Positions 27,756 through 36,370 of a stretch of DNA of 64,000 bases are shown here, one piece after another. The stretch lies in assembly GCF_001458175.1 (NCBI RefSeq), contig NZ_CYPW01000006.1:561422-625421 (forward strand), written 5' to 3'. Below the pieces are notes generated by a model. The model was not told the DNA's origin. It saw nothing but the letters and a program-made list of their open reading frames with translations, and searched no databases. The stretch's first letter is position 1. The number at the start of each line of letters is the position of its first letter. The DNA comes from Shimia marina (lineage in GTDB: Bacteria > Pseudomonadota > Alphaproteobacteria > Rhodobacterales > Rhodobacteraceae). The position numbers and the translations under genes are program-made.

Positions 27756-28915
27756 TGTCAGCCTTCGCACCGCAGAGCTTCCAAGAGATACAGCAGCTGT
27801 TTCACCTATGTGAACCCACCCGCGATTTGCATGGGTTTGTGCCTTTGCAGGATCTGTTTTCGGCCGCTCAAAGAGTCTTTGAGGCGCGGCCCGATGAGGC
27901 GGGTGACATCACGGCCATCGCCAAACAGCTGTGTTGTATCTTCAACAGCAGTGCCCCCGCGCAACATGAGATGAGACGGCTTGCACGCCAGACATGGCAC
28001 GCACAAAGCAAACAGGCTGCCAATGTCCTTGCTTGGATGGCCCATCATGATCTGGCCTTGCCCTGTCCGACCACCTTGCCTCCCAGCCGCGGCCTTGCGC
28101 TTGAGGCTGACCTGCTGCACGACAGCGCTGCTTTTCTGACACAGACAAACGGGCTGTATCCTCTCAATGCAGCACAGCAACACCTTGGCTTTGACACGTC
28201 GTGGGTTCTGGACCGTCTGACCAAATCTCAGACCCGGTTTGAACAGTTTGCCAAGCAACGTCGCTCTGACACCGCCATTCTGGTGGGCAATGGACCATCT
28301 CTCAATGTAACCGACCTGGATGCACTGCAGGGGCAGGACGTGTTCATTTCCAACTATGCAACGCGCCATCAAGCTTTGTTTGAGGCCGCCCGCGGCGCGG
28401 CGGTGAGCAATATTCTGGTCGCAGAACAGGCCCCACATGTGTTTCAACTCGGCGCGCATTGGCGGTTCTTTCCTGTCTGGCTTGGCCATCTTCTGGGTGA
28501 CAATGACAAAACCATCTGGTTGAACGCGCTGGGCGGCCCGATGTTCTTTTCTGAGGATCTTGCAAAGAAGGTTGCATGGCACGCAACCGTCTCATTTTTT
28601 TGGCTACAGATCCTTTATTGCGCGGGATATCGCAAAATTATCCTCATTGGAGTCGACAACAGCTATCGTCAGGACAAGACACTGAAGGAAGGCGACCTTG
28701 TGCAACAAACAACGCCTGATCTGAACCATTTTGACCCTACGTATTTTCAAGGCAAGATATGGCAGGCTGCGGATACGGATCACATGCAGGCCTCTTTCGA
28801 ATTGGCCAAACAGATCTATGAAAAAGACGGACGTGAGATTGTAAACTGTACCGTTGGTGGCGCGTTGGAAGTCTTTCGTCGCGCGGATTTGAAGCAAGAA
28901 TTGCAAGGGCACTAG
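27755..28915 (+). CDS. DUF115 / MptE-like domain protein
   Basis: This is a 386-residue protein. Residues 1-165 are helical with no recognised motif. From about residue 170 it carries the DUF115 (6-hydroxymethylpterin pyrophosphokinase MptE-like) domain: AILVGNGPSLNVTDLDAL, then KIILIGVDNSY, DLNHFDPTYF and VNCTVGGALEVFRR. The same blocks occur in the 36371-38806 product and in Maf (motility-associated factor) glycosyltransferases, known for flagellin glycosylation. No flagellin gene is present here, so it more likely acts on a surface glycan or glycoprotein. It overlaps the preceding fucosyltransferase-like gene by one base. Confidence 0.8.
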   Translation: MSAFAPQSFQEIQQLFHLCEPTRDLHGFVPLQDLFSAAQRVFEARPDEAGDITAIAKQLCCIFNSSAPAQHEMRRLARQTWHAQSKQAANVLAWMAHHDLALPCPTTLPPSRGLALEADLLHDSAAFLTQTNGLYPLNAAQQHLGFDTSWVLDRLTKSQTRFEQFAKQRRSDTAILVGNGPSLNVTDLDALQGQDVFISNYATRHQALFEAARGAAVSNILVAEQAPHVFQLGAHWRFFPVWLGHLLGDNDKTIWLNALGGPMFFSEDLAKKVAWHATVSFFWLQILYCAGYRKIILIGVDNSYRQDKTLKEGDLVQQTTPDLNHFDPTYFQGKIWQAADTDHMQASFELAKQIYEKDGREIVNCTVGGALEVFRRADLKQELQGH

Positions 28916-28967
28916 ACCAACGGGTGCCACCGTTTATTGTTACCCAAAGATTTTGAGAAAAAGCACT

Positions 28968-31322
28968 ATGACAGAACAGACAAAAATCCCTGGCGCTCTT
29001 ATTGTTCTCGGCCAGATTTCCGATAGTGCGGCCACGAACTTTCAGGCACATATGAATGGCTGGCCGGAGCAGATCATAGTGGTCTCTCCGCAAGCCAAAA
29101 CCGTGGTGGAACAGGCGGGCCTTCCGGAATGGACCACCTTGATTGAGGCCCTTCCGGCCGCTGAAAGCGGTGATGTGACCCTCACAGAGTACACTTGGCC
29201 GGGGTTGTTTGGCACCGCGCGGCCCAAAGAGACGCTCAAAGCTTTGCTGCCTGGCCTGTCCGTGCGGGAAACCACCCAAATCTCGGCCACCGCAGCCCAA
29301 AAGCTGGTTTCCAGATTTGGTAAACTCATGGGGCCATTGCGTCTGTGGATGCACTTGCCCGGTGATGAAATCGCGGTGCTGCAAGGTTTGCACGCCGCCG
29401 GACTATTGTCTGATCTTGAACAAATCTCAATTTGTGCAGGCGGCGAAGCCTTTTTTGAAAATGCGGATCCGGCGCCGCACATTCAGAAATATCTGGAAGA
29501 TGCCTTTTTTCAGCTCATGGAAACCGATGCGGAAGATCCGGATTGGCCTGTGCTCTGGCTGCGCCCCAATGTTTTGGCGGCGACATTGGCCGAGGTGCGA
29601 TCAGAACTCTCTGCTTTGACGTCAAAGCAAGCCGAAACCCTCAAAGAAAACGCAGTGTTGCGTAAGCAGAGCAAGAAGCTTGAAGGCGATCTGAAGGCGA
29701 AGAGCAAATTGGCCACGGAGCGTCAACGCAAGATCACCTCGACGGAAAAAACTGTGCAACGTCTGAACGTGAAGATTGACGAGCATAAAACCCGCACGAA
29801 AACCACGGCGGCAACGCTCAAAGAGGTGTCCGTCCAACTGGACGAGCAACAGGCGCTGGGCAAGCAGCAGCACGCGGAAATTGCCGAACTGAAAAGCGCC
29901 AACAAAGATCTTGAGATCAGTGTCGACACATTGAAAAATAAGGTTTCGATCCTGCCACAGGAACTTGCAGCGCGGTTCAACGTGAAGCAGGCCGCTCTGC
30001 AAAAGCGTGTAGATGACCACAAAGCAAAGCTGGTGGCTCAAGAGGCGAAACTGCATGAAACAGAGAGCAGGGCCGACAGCGCAGACAAAGCGCTTGCAGA
30101 GTTGAAGAAAACCGCTGAGGCGGCACAGGTAACATCGGACAAGGCCATAAACGATCTTCAAAGAACGCTGAAAGAGCAAAAGACGAAGGCTGATCAGTCG
30201 GTCGCAGCGGCGCAAAAGCTTCTTACGGAAGAGAAAGAAAAACATGCAGCAACGCAGACTCAGATGCAGGCCAAGCAGAAAGATCTTGCCAGCCGTCTGG
30301 TGGCAGAAAAGTCTAAACTCGCAGCAACTGAGAAAGAGCTCAAGGCGCTGGATGAACTTGATGCACTGCGGTCTGAAATCGAAAAACAGAAAAAAACCAT
30401 GAACCGCGTACGTCAGGCGGCGCAGGAGCGGCTTCAGACAACCGAGAAACGTCTGAAAGCAGCGCGGGACAGCGTACAGCAGGAATGTGATCTGCTGACG
30501 GAACAGCAGCAGAAGCTGCGGGCAGAGATCGACACACTGAAGCAAGCCAATACGGATCAGAAGGCCGCTAATACCGAGGCACTGAACCAGCAGAGCGCCC
30601 TGAAACGCGCGCGGGATGAGCTGCGTGATTCCGGTGATAAGCTGCAGAAAAAACTGGCAGTTGCAGAAGCCGCCTTATTGGCACAGCGCAAGAAGCTTGA
30701 AGGTCTCAAAGAAGTCGACACGTTGAACGCGAAGCTTGAGGCGCAGCGCAGCTCTGCTGAACAAGCACAGGCCGAGGCTGCTCAACAGATCGCGGAACTG
30801 AGAAAACAAGCCAAAGACGCACAGGAGGCGCTTGAGAAGCGCTGTGCCTTCCTGAAGTCGCAGTGGAACGAATCTAAAACTGAGACTGCGGCCGCAACCA
30901 AGAAGCTCGAGGATCTGAAGGAGATCCCGGAATTGAAGGAAAAGATCGAAGAGCATCTTTTGGACGTGCGTCAGGCCCAGCAGGCCACGCTTGAAAAAGC
31001 CCGCGAAATCGAGGCAATGCAGGTGACACAGGCGCAAGACCAAGAGCGTTACACTCGGTTGAACGCCGACTATCAGCTCGCGCGTCGAGACCTCACGCTT
31101 GTTCTGGAAAACCAGGGGCGGCTACAGGATGAGCTGGAGGACATGCGGGCCCGCTTTGGCGCGCTCTATGACGAAAAATCTGCGCTACAAGATCTGCTGG
31201 AACAGCTCACGCCTCAGCTTCAGGAAGCCGCCGCACATCTGCGCGACCGTGTCATCTCCTCTGACGGAGAGGACCCCCGCGTGTCCGCAGATGCCGACGA
31301 TCTTGCCCATGGAGCATCCTGA
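28968..31322 (+). CDS. Long coiled-coil protein with degenerate FkbM-like N-terminal domain
   Basis: This is a 784-residue protein from the ATG at 28968 (TTG 28953 is an alternative). Residues about 10-200 are globular; MHLPGDEIAVLQGL resembles the D-x-E-G-x-E-x-x-V-L-x-G block of FkbM-type methyltransferases with key acidic residues changed. No glycine-rich SAM loop is seen, so it may be catalytically inactive. Residues about 210-770 are almost continuous heptad-rich helix with many Lys, Glu and Gln (for example EKSKLAATEKELKALDELDA). No signal peptide or membrane segment is present. It lacks the regular 28-residue units and SWRIT ending of the 24754 product. The stop overlaps the next start (TGATG). 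Confidence 0.8.
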   Translation: MTEQTKIPGALIVLGQISDSAATNFQAHMNGWPEQIIVVSPQAKTVVEQAGLPEWTTLIEALPAAESGDVTLTEYTWPGLFGTARPKETLKALLPGLSVRETTQISATAAQKLVSRFGKLMGPLRLWMHLPGDEIAVLQGLHAAGLLSDLEQISICAGGEAFFENADPAPHIQKYLEDAFFQLMETDAEDPDWPVLWLRPNVLAATLAEVRSELSALTSKQAETLKENAVLRKQSKKLEGDLKAKSKLATERQRKITSTEKTVQRLNVKIDEHKTRTKTTAATLKEVSVQLDEQQALGKQQHAEIAELKSANKDLEISVDTLKNKVSILPQELAARFNVKQAALQKRVDDHKAKLVAQEAKLHETESRADSADKALAELKKTAEAAQVTSDKAINDLQRTLKEQKTKADQSVAAAQKLLTEEKEKHAATQTQMQAKQKDLASRLVAEKSKLAATEKELKALDELDALRSEIEKQKKTMNRVRQAAQERLQTTEKRLKAARDSVQQECDLLTEQQQKLRAEIDTLKQANTDQKAANTEALNQQSALKRARDELRDSGDKLQKKLAVAEAALLAQRKKLEGLKEVDTLNAKLEAQRSSAEQAQAEAAQQIAELRKQAKDAQEALEKRCAFLKSQWNESKTETAAATKKLEDLKEIPELKEKIEEHLLDVRQAQQATLEKAREIEAMQVTQAQDQERYTRLNADYQLARRDLTLVLENQGRLQDELEDMRARFGALYDEKSALQDLLEQLTPQLQEAAAHLRDRVISSDGEDPRVSADADDLAHGAS

Positions 31323-33496
31323 TGCCGCGCAAGTCCAAGAAGAAAGAGACTCGTGATCATGAGGCGCACGAAGCCCGCGCTTTGAGCAGCCTTGATAGTG
31401 CAGTGGCGCTGGTTGAACGATCAGGTCTGCCTGTGGCGGATGCCGCCCAAAAAGCCTCCTTGCCCAGCCTGCTCAGCCGTTGTGAAGCACAGGTGAAAGC
31501 CCTTCAGGCACAGAAAGCCTCTTATGTGCCACGCCTCCTTCGGGTCTTTCCCGGATTGGATCAGGCCCGCCCAGCATGGTGGCAAACCCAGTTGCCTTCC
31601 GTCTTGCCCGTGAAGACGAGCCAGCTTGGCGGAGACATTGATGTGGTGTCACCCGCGCTCCAGAAGCAGGTGTTGAGTGCGGCGGCTGGCAGTCTGGCCA
31701 AGGCCCTCCAGCGCGAAGGCCGCCCGCTTGTCGTCTTGGCCGAGGGGGGCGATGTTGCCCCAACTCTGGGAGGGGCCGCTCTGGTCTGCCATCCGTTGCG
31801 GGCTTATGCGCATCATTTGGGCACGACGCCAAACATGCCGTTGGCATTGGATCGGTTCTGCCAGAGCCTTTTCGAAGCTGTTGCATCATCCTCTGTCACG
31901 ATCTTGAAGGCCGAAGAGCTCTTTGACCTCTCAGGACAGGGGGACGCTTCGTCCGTGCGGGATTTTCTGGGGGTACAGAGCCTGTGTAAAGCATTGGATC
32001 TGAAGGCGCCGAGATTGCCACCCAGATCCAGCAGCGCGGCTACGCCCAAATATCTGACGGCAGAAGAGGCACGGCGCGCGCTGGCTTGCGTGACGGATGC
32101 AGATCGCAAAGAGGGTGCCTATGCCTTGCTGTGCAAGGAGCTCAATTATGATGTGGAGTGGAGCGAAGCCGCGCAGCTCAGCAAAGCCGCCGCGGCACCG
32201 CTGGCCCTTGCGCCCCGACCTGCATCGTTTGCTATGTCTCTCCCCACGCGGTCCGAAGGCCTGCCTCAGGCTCTGGTCTCTGGATTTGTTGAACGGGCGC
32301 AGGGCATCTACGCTACGCTCGGGGCACAAAGCAACGCGCCTGAGTTTTCGTCGTTGGTGGCGGGCCTTGATCGGTGTCTGCAGGCCGGTGAGGAGGGATT
32401 TCCTGCTGCGTTTGACGCCATGGTTCATGCTTTGTCACCAGAGCATGCTGCCCTTAGCCATCTGCTGGCGGCAGCACATTTTCAGCGGCTTCCCGGACAC
32501 AAAGAGACCAGCTTAAAGCATATTGCCAAGGCACAGGCCCTGCTCCCGGCCCACGCCCGGTGGTTGCGCGTTTTGGCGGCGTCTCTTCTGTCTGATCTGG
32601 GGTCATTGGGGGCTGCCATGCGCATGCTGATTGACGATGGTGTCCACTCTGATGTTTTGCCCGCAGCGCACAACGAGGGCCTCTCTGCCATTCTGTGTGA
32701 TCTTTCCAGCGGAACATCCGTGGCGCAATCGCTTGAACCGGTGCGAACGATCCATCATTTCGCCTGCACCGGCGGCACTTTGATTTCCAAATGCATTGCC
32801 GGTTTGCCAGATACGGTGGTGTTCAGTGAAATTGACCCGCTTAGCGATATCTTGATGCCTTCAACCCGCTTTACCCCCACGGATCTCTTGCGGCCCTTGC
32901 GTCAGTCGCCGCTGCCTGTGGCGGATGAGGTGGTGGTCAAGAGCTTCCAGCGCACGTTGCGGACCATCCGCAATGAGCTTTTTAACAACGGTCAGAATCT
33001 CGTTCTGCGCGATCATGCGCATTCCTGCTTCTGCACACAGCAGGATCCAAATGCGCGGCCAACACTGCGGGAAATGGTTGCAGAAGAGCTGCCGGTTCTT
33101 TCCGTGGTCACGGTGCGCCACCCGCTTGATTCCTTTCTCTCGTTGGAAGCGGCTGGATGGGGGGCAAAGTTCCTCGAGCCTTTCACGCTCGAAGAATATG
33201 CGCGCCGCTATGTGACATTTCTGGAGCGCTACAAAGATGTGCCGGTGGTGCTTTACGAAGATTTTGTAAGCCAGCCACAGACAGCTTTGCGCAAGATCTG
33301 CGATGTTCTGAATTTGCCCTTTGCTCCTGATGCAATTGAAGGGCGGGAACAGGTTCACCTGAGCGGCGACAGCGGTCGACACACCAAAGACATCAGCACG
33401 CGCGCGCGTCGCAAAATATCCAAGCAGGTGGCAAGCCAACGTGAGAACAGCCAAGTCTACCACGATTTGTGCAGAAGATTCGGCTACACGCCCTAG
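31322..33496 (+). CDS. Sulfotransferase with long unclassified N-terminal region
   Basis: This is a 724-residue protein. The last 240 residues form a sulfotransferase-like domain: IHHFACTGGTLISKCIAGLP as the PAPS P-loop, SVVTVRHPLDSFLSL as the 3'-phosphate-binding segment, and VVLYEDFVSQPQTAL as the family YEDF helix. The basic start MPRKSKKKETRD is followed by about 450 residues of unrecognised mostly helical sequence, with a possible TPR-like stretch near 365-460 (LSHLLAAAHFQRLPGHKET). The enzyme likely sulfates a polysaccharide; the N-terminal part could bind acceptor or partner. It is translated immediately after the coiled-coil gene and followed by a probable terminator. Confidence 0.78.
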   Translation: MPRKSKKKETRDHEAHEARALSSLDSAVALVERSGLPVADAAQKASLPSLLSRCEAQVKALQAQKASYVPRLLRVFPGLDQARPAWWQTQLPSVLPVKTSQLGGDIDVVSPALQKQVLSAAAGSLAKALQREGRPLVVLAEGGDVAPTLGGAALVCHPLRAYAHHLGTTPNMPLALDRFCQSLFEAVASSSVTILKAEELFDLSGQGDASSVRDFLGVQSLCKALDLKAPRLPPRSSSAATPKYLTAEEARRALACVTDADRKEGAYALLCKELNYDVEWSEAAQLSKAAAAPLALAPRPASFAMSLPTRSEGLPQALVSGFVERAQGIYATLGAQSNAPEFSSLVAGLDRCLQAGEEGFPAAFDAMVHALSPEHAALSHLLAAAHFQRLPGHKETSLKHIAKAQALLPAHARWLRVLAASLLSDLGSLGAAMRMLIDDGVHSDVLPAAHNEGLSAILCDLSSGTSVAQSLEPVRTIHHFACTGGTLISKCIAGLPDTVVFSEIDPLSDILMPSTRFTPTDLLRPLRQSPLPVADEVVVKSFQRTLRTIRNELFNNGQNLVLRDHAHSCFCTQQDPNARPTLREMVAEELPVLSVVTVRHPLDSFLSLEAAGWGAKFLEPFTLEEYARRYVTFLERYKDVPVVLYEDFVSQPQTALRKICDVLNLPFAPDAIEGREQVHLSGDSGRHTKDISTRARRKISKQVASQRENSQVYHDLCRRFGYTP

Positions 33497-33808
33497 GCTC
33501 CTTCGCAAGCGCAGCATTTTCCTAGGGCGCCTGTGCTGCTTGCCTTGTTTTTTGGGCGCACACCTCCTCATTCGCTTAACCATTTTCATGAAGAAATGGC
33601 GATTTTTTTTGTCAAGCAGAGTATTTTTTTGGCAGGGGGTCGCGCTCGGGTAGACAGCACCAAACGAACGGTACTAAAGTCCGCACGAATCCGTTAACCA
33701 GATTAAAACAAAATTCACAAAATTCTCGACTTCACTTCGGTCGTCGCCTTATTTCTTTGGGCGAATATTTATTTCGAATGTGATGTTTTGATACCGAAGA
33801 GGCTTGAT
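33497..33808. other. 312-bp AT-rich intergenic region
   Basis: No gene is seen. A probable terminator (33580-33610) lies in the first half. The second half is strongly AT-rich (runs of T and A up to 33790) and ends with AGAGG before the ATG at 33809. It probably contains the promoter of the 33809-39967 gene set. Confidence 0.5.
33580..33610 (+). terminator. Probable intrinsic terminator after the sulfotransferase gene
   Basis: A 7-bp stem (CCATTTT with GAAATGG, one G-T pair) and 6-base loop is followed after three bases by eight T residues. The stem is AT-rich and therefore weak. It lies about 85 bp after the stop at 33496. Confidence 0.5.
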
Positions 33809-34768
33809 ATGATTGCAAGCATTGTCATTAGGACGCTGAACGAAGCCCGTCATCTGGATGATCTTCTGGTGATGATTGCGCGTCAGAAAACCGACTTTGA
33901 TGTGGAAACTGTTCTGATCGACTCCGGGTCGACGGACGGTACGCTTAAGATCGCCGAAAATCATGGATGCCGCATCACGCACATCACAAAGGCAGAGTTC
34001 TCCTTTGGGCGCTCGCTCAACTGGGGCTGTGATCATGCCACCGGCGACATGCTGATCCTGATTTCGGGTCATTGCGTTCCAACGGATGAGCATTGGCTTC
34101 AGAACCTGTGTCAACCTCTGATCGACGGTACGGTGTCCTATACATACGGGCGTCAAATTGGCGATGACGACAGCTACTATTCAGAGCGTAGGATCTTCGC
34201 AAAATACTTCCCGGACACCTCTCAGGTGCCGCAGGAGGGGTTTTTCTGTAACAACGCCAACTCTGCGGTTTTGCGGAGCGCATGGGAAAACTACCGTTTT
34301 GACGAAGAGCTGACCGGCCTCGAAGACATGGAACTGGCCAAGCGCATGACAGCGGATGGTCACAAGGTGGGCTATGTCGCTGAGGCCCCTGTTTTCCACC
34401 ATCATAGCGAAACCTGGCAATCTGTCCGACGTCGTTTTGAGCGCGAAGCCATCGCGCTGCGGGACATCATGCCAGAAGTGCACCTGTCCCGTCTGGACGT
34501 GCTGCGCTGTGTGGTCTCAAGCACTTTCGGAGATTGGCGTTCTGCCGCCCGAAACGGAATTACATCGACATCTCGGATAGATATGCTGCGGTATCGTTGG
34601 AACCAATATGTCGGTTCCTACAAGGGCAACCACGAGCACAGGCTCCTGTCCCAAGATTTGAAACAGCAATATTTTTACCCTCAGGTTATTGAAAAGGCAG
34701 ATAAAGATGAGTGGCTCCAACCGTTGTATCGCACTCCTCCCCATGAAAGCAAACAGCCAGAGGGTTAA
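33809..34768 (+). CDS. GT2 family glycosyltransferase
   Basis: This 319-residue GT-A transferase starts at the ATG at 33809 (AGAGG seven bases upstream; a TTG 21 bp earlier is open). IASIVIRTLNEARHLDDLL and VLIDSGSTDGTLKIA form the nucleotide-binding half, and LILISGHCVPTDEHWL replaces the usual DxD strand with GHC. ELTGLEDMELAKRM carries the catalytic-base ED pair and is followed by HHHSETW. The pattern matches rhamnosyltransferase-like GT2 proteins of polysaccharide loci. Its last 62 bases overlap the cytidylyltransferase gene in another frame. Confidence 0.85.
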   Translation: MIASIVIRTLNEARHLDDLLVMIARQKTDFDVETVLIDSGSTDGTLKIAENHGCRITHITKAEFSFGRSLNWGCDHATGDMLILISGHCVPTDEHWLQNLCQPLIDGTVSYTYGRQIGDDDSYYSERRIFAKYFPDTSQVPQEGFFCNNANSAVLRSAWENYRFDEELTGLEDMELAKRMTADGHKVGYVAEAPVFHHHSETWQSVRRRFEREAIALRDIMPEVHLSRLDVLRCVVSSTFGDWRSAARNGITSTSRIDMLRYRWNQYVGSYKGNHEHRLLSQDLKQQYFYPQVIEKADKDEWLQPLYRTPPHESKQPEG

Positions 34769-35411
34769 GGGCAAGAACTTCCGCGTTCTGCATGACAAAC
34801 CGCTGTTTCGCTGGGTATTGGACAGTCTGCTGGCCTTGGATGAGATTGACCAGGTGGTCATCAATACCGATGCACGTGAGATCCTGGCGGAGAACGGCTT
34901 GGTGGAAAGTGATCGTGTGAAGATCCGCGACCGCAAGCCAGAGCTGTGCGGGGATACCGTGTCTATGAACCGTATTCTGGCCGATGATATCGCGGCCGAG
35001 CCGGCAGCCACCTACCTGATGACTCACACGACCAATCCGATGCTGACGCCAGAAACCATCCGGGGGGCGATCACGGCATATGACAAAGGTCTCGCCGCTG
35101 GCACTGCAGATTCCTTGTTCACAGTGAACAAAATTCAAACCCGTTTTTACCGTGCAGATGGCACGCCGGTGAACCACGATCCCGACAACCTGATCCAGAC
35201 GCAGGATCTGGAACCTTGGTTTGAGGAGAATTCCAACCTGTTCATCTTCTCCGCTGAGAGCTTTGCCGCAACCGATGCTCGCATCGGCAAAAAGCCGATC
35301 CTCTTTGAAATGGGCAAAATGGAAGCCGTTGATATTGATACCCCCGAAGACTGGTTGCTGGCCGAAGCCTGTGCTCGCATCCGCATGACTGAGAAAGTTG
35401 CCGCCGAATGA
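34707..35411 (+). CDS. Cytidylyltransferase, CMP-N-acylneuraminate synthetase-like
   Basis: This is a 234-residue enzyme of the NeuA/KdsB-like group. CIALLPMKANSQRVKGKNFR is the CTP-binding loop (family form A-x-I-P-A-R-x-x-S-K-R-x-x-x-K-N), so the start must lie upstream of it. The ATG at 34707 has AAGG about nine bases upstream and makes a 62-bp overlap with the preceding gene. TYLMTHTTNPMLTPETI matches the Q/H-T-T-S/N-P-x-x substrate block. The activated acid is unknown: no neuB or other nonulosonate gene is present. The neighbouring 2-hydroxyacid dehydrogenase shares ATGA with this stop, suggesting a two-step route to a CMP-linked acid. Confidence 0.82.
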   Translation: MSGSNRCIALLPMKANSQRVKGKNFRVLHDKPLFRWVLDSLLALDEIDQVVINTDAREILAENGLVESDRVKIRDRKPELCGDTVSMNRILADDIAAEPAATYLMTHTTNPMLTPETIRGAITAYDKGLAAGTADSLFTVNKIQTRFYRADGTPVNHDPDNLIQTQDLEPWFEENSNLFIFSAESFAATDARIGKKPILFEMGKMEAVDIDTPEDWLLAEACARIRMTEKVAAE

Positions 35412-36334
35412 AAGACGTCCTCGTAACCTGCCCTCCAATGCTGGGTCAGATTGATCTGTTTTACGACTATGCCGCCGAGCGTGGGCTGAAGCTGCACCCG
35501 GCGCAGGTCACACAGATCTTGAGCGAAGACGAGCTCTGCGAACAGTTGCCGAATTATGATGGCTGGATCATCGGCGATGATCCGGCGACCCGCCGCGTGT
35601 TTGAAACAGCCCAAAAAGGCCGTCTGAGCGCGGCTGTGAAATGGGGCATTGGCGTGGACAATGTTGATTTTGAGGCTTGTAAGGATCTGGGTATTCCGAT
35701 CATCAACACGCCGATGATGTTTGGTTCCGAAGTTGCGGATGTGGCGGTTGGCTTTGTGATCGGTCTGGCGCGGGAACTTTTCCTGATTGACCGGGGCGTG
35801 CGCGCGGGCAACTGGCCCAAACCTGCTGGGATCAGCTTGATCAACCGTCGTGTTGGCGTGATTGGTCTGGGTGATATTGGGCGCAATGTTGCCACCCGTC
35901 TGCAGGCCCTCGGCATGACTGTTGTGGCCTATGACCCTGGTGTCGAAGGGGATGCTGGCATTCCCGGGCTTGAGCGCGCGGCGTGGCCGGAAGCGGTTGA
36001 GGATCTGGACTTTCTGGTCTTCACCTGTGCCCTGAACAAACACAATTTCCACATGCTGGACGCTGATGTTCTGTCCAAATGCAAAGCAGGGGTACGTGTG
36101 GTCAATGTGGCGCGTGGGCCTTTGATTGACGAAGCGGCGCTGGTGTCAGCGTTGCAATCTGGCCATGTGCATTCCGCAGCCTTGGATGTTTTTGAAGTTG
36201 AACCCCTGCCGATGGACAGCCCGATCCGTGGCATGGAACGCTGCATTCTGGGCACGCACAATGGCTCCAACACCGTGGATGCGGTGATCCGCGCCACGCA
36301 CACTGCTATCGACCGGCTCGCCGGATTCTATTGA
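35408..36334 (+). CDS. D-isomer-specific 2-hydroxyacid dehydrogenase
   Basis: This is a 308-residue member of the PGDH/D-lactate dehydrogenase family. RRVGVIGLGDIGRNVATRL is the NAD-binding loop, VVNVARGPLIDEAALVSAL carries the Arg of the active site, and ALDVFEVEPLPMDSP the Glu. The usual H of the relay is in GTHNGSN. NAD(P)-dependent interconversion of a 2-oxo acid and a D-2-hydroxy acid is expected; the substrate is unknown. The gene is translationally coupled to the CMP-acid synthetase-like gene and precedes a DUF115 protein, so it likely makes a precursor for a glycan substituent rather than serving serine biosynthesis. Confidence 0.85.
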   Translation: MKDVLVTCPPMLGQIDLFYDYAAERGLKLHPAQVTQILSEDELCEQLPNYDGWIIGDDPATRRVFETAQKGRLSAAVKWGIGVDNVDFEACKDLGIPIINTPMMFGSEVADVAVGFVIGLARELFLIDRGVRAGNWPKPAGISLINRRVGVIGLGDIGRNVATRLQALGMTVVAYDPGVEGDAGIPGLERAAWPEAVEDLDFLVFTCALNKHNFHMLDADVLSKCKAGVRVVNVARGPLIDEAALVSALQSGHVHSAALDVFEVEPLPMDSPIRGMERCILGTHNGSNTVDAVIRATHTAIDRLAGFY

Positions 36335-36370
36335 TCTGTCTCCATTCCGCCTTTTCCTCCAGAGGTTCCC

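Noticed and set aside
34707..36334. Sialic or legionaminic acid biosynthesis cluster
   Set aside because: Only a NeuA-like gene is present. NeuB, NeuC or aminotransferase partners are missing.
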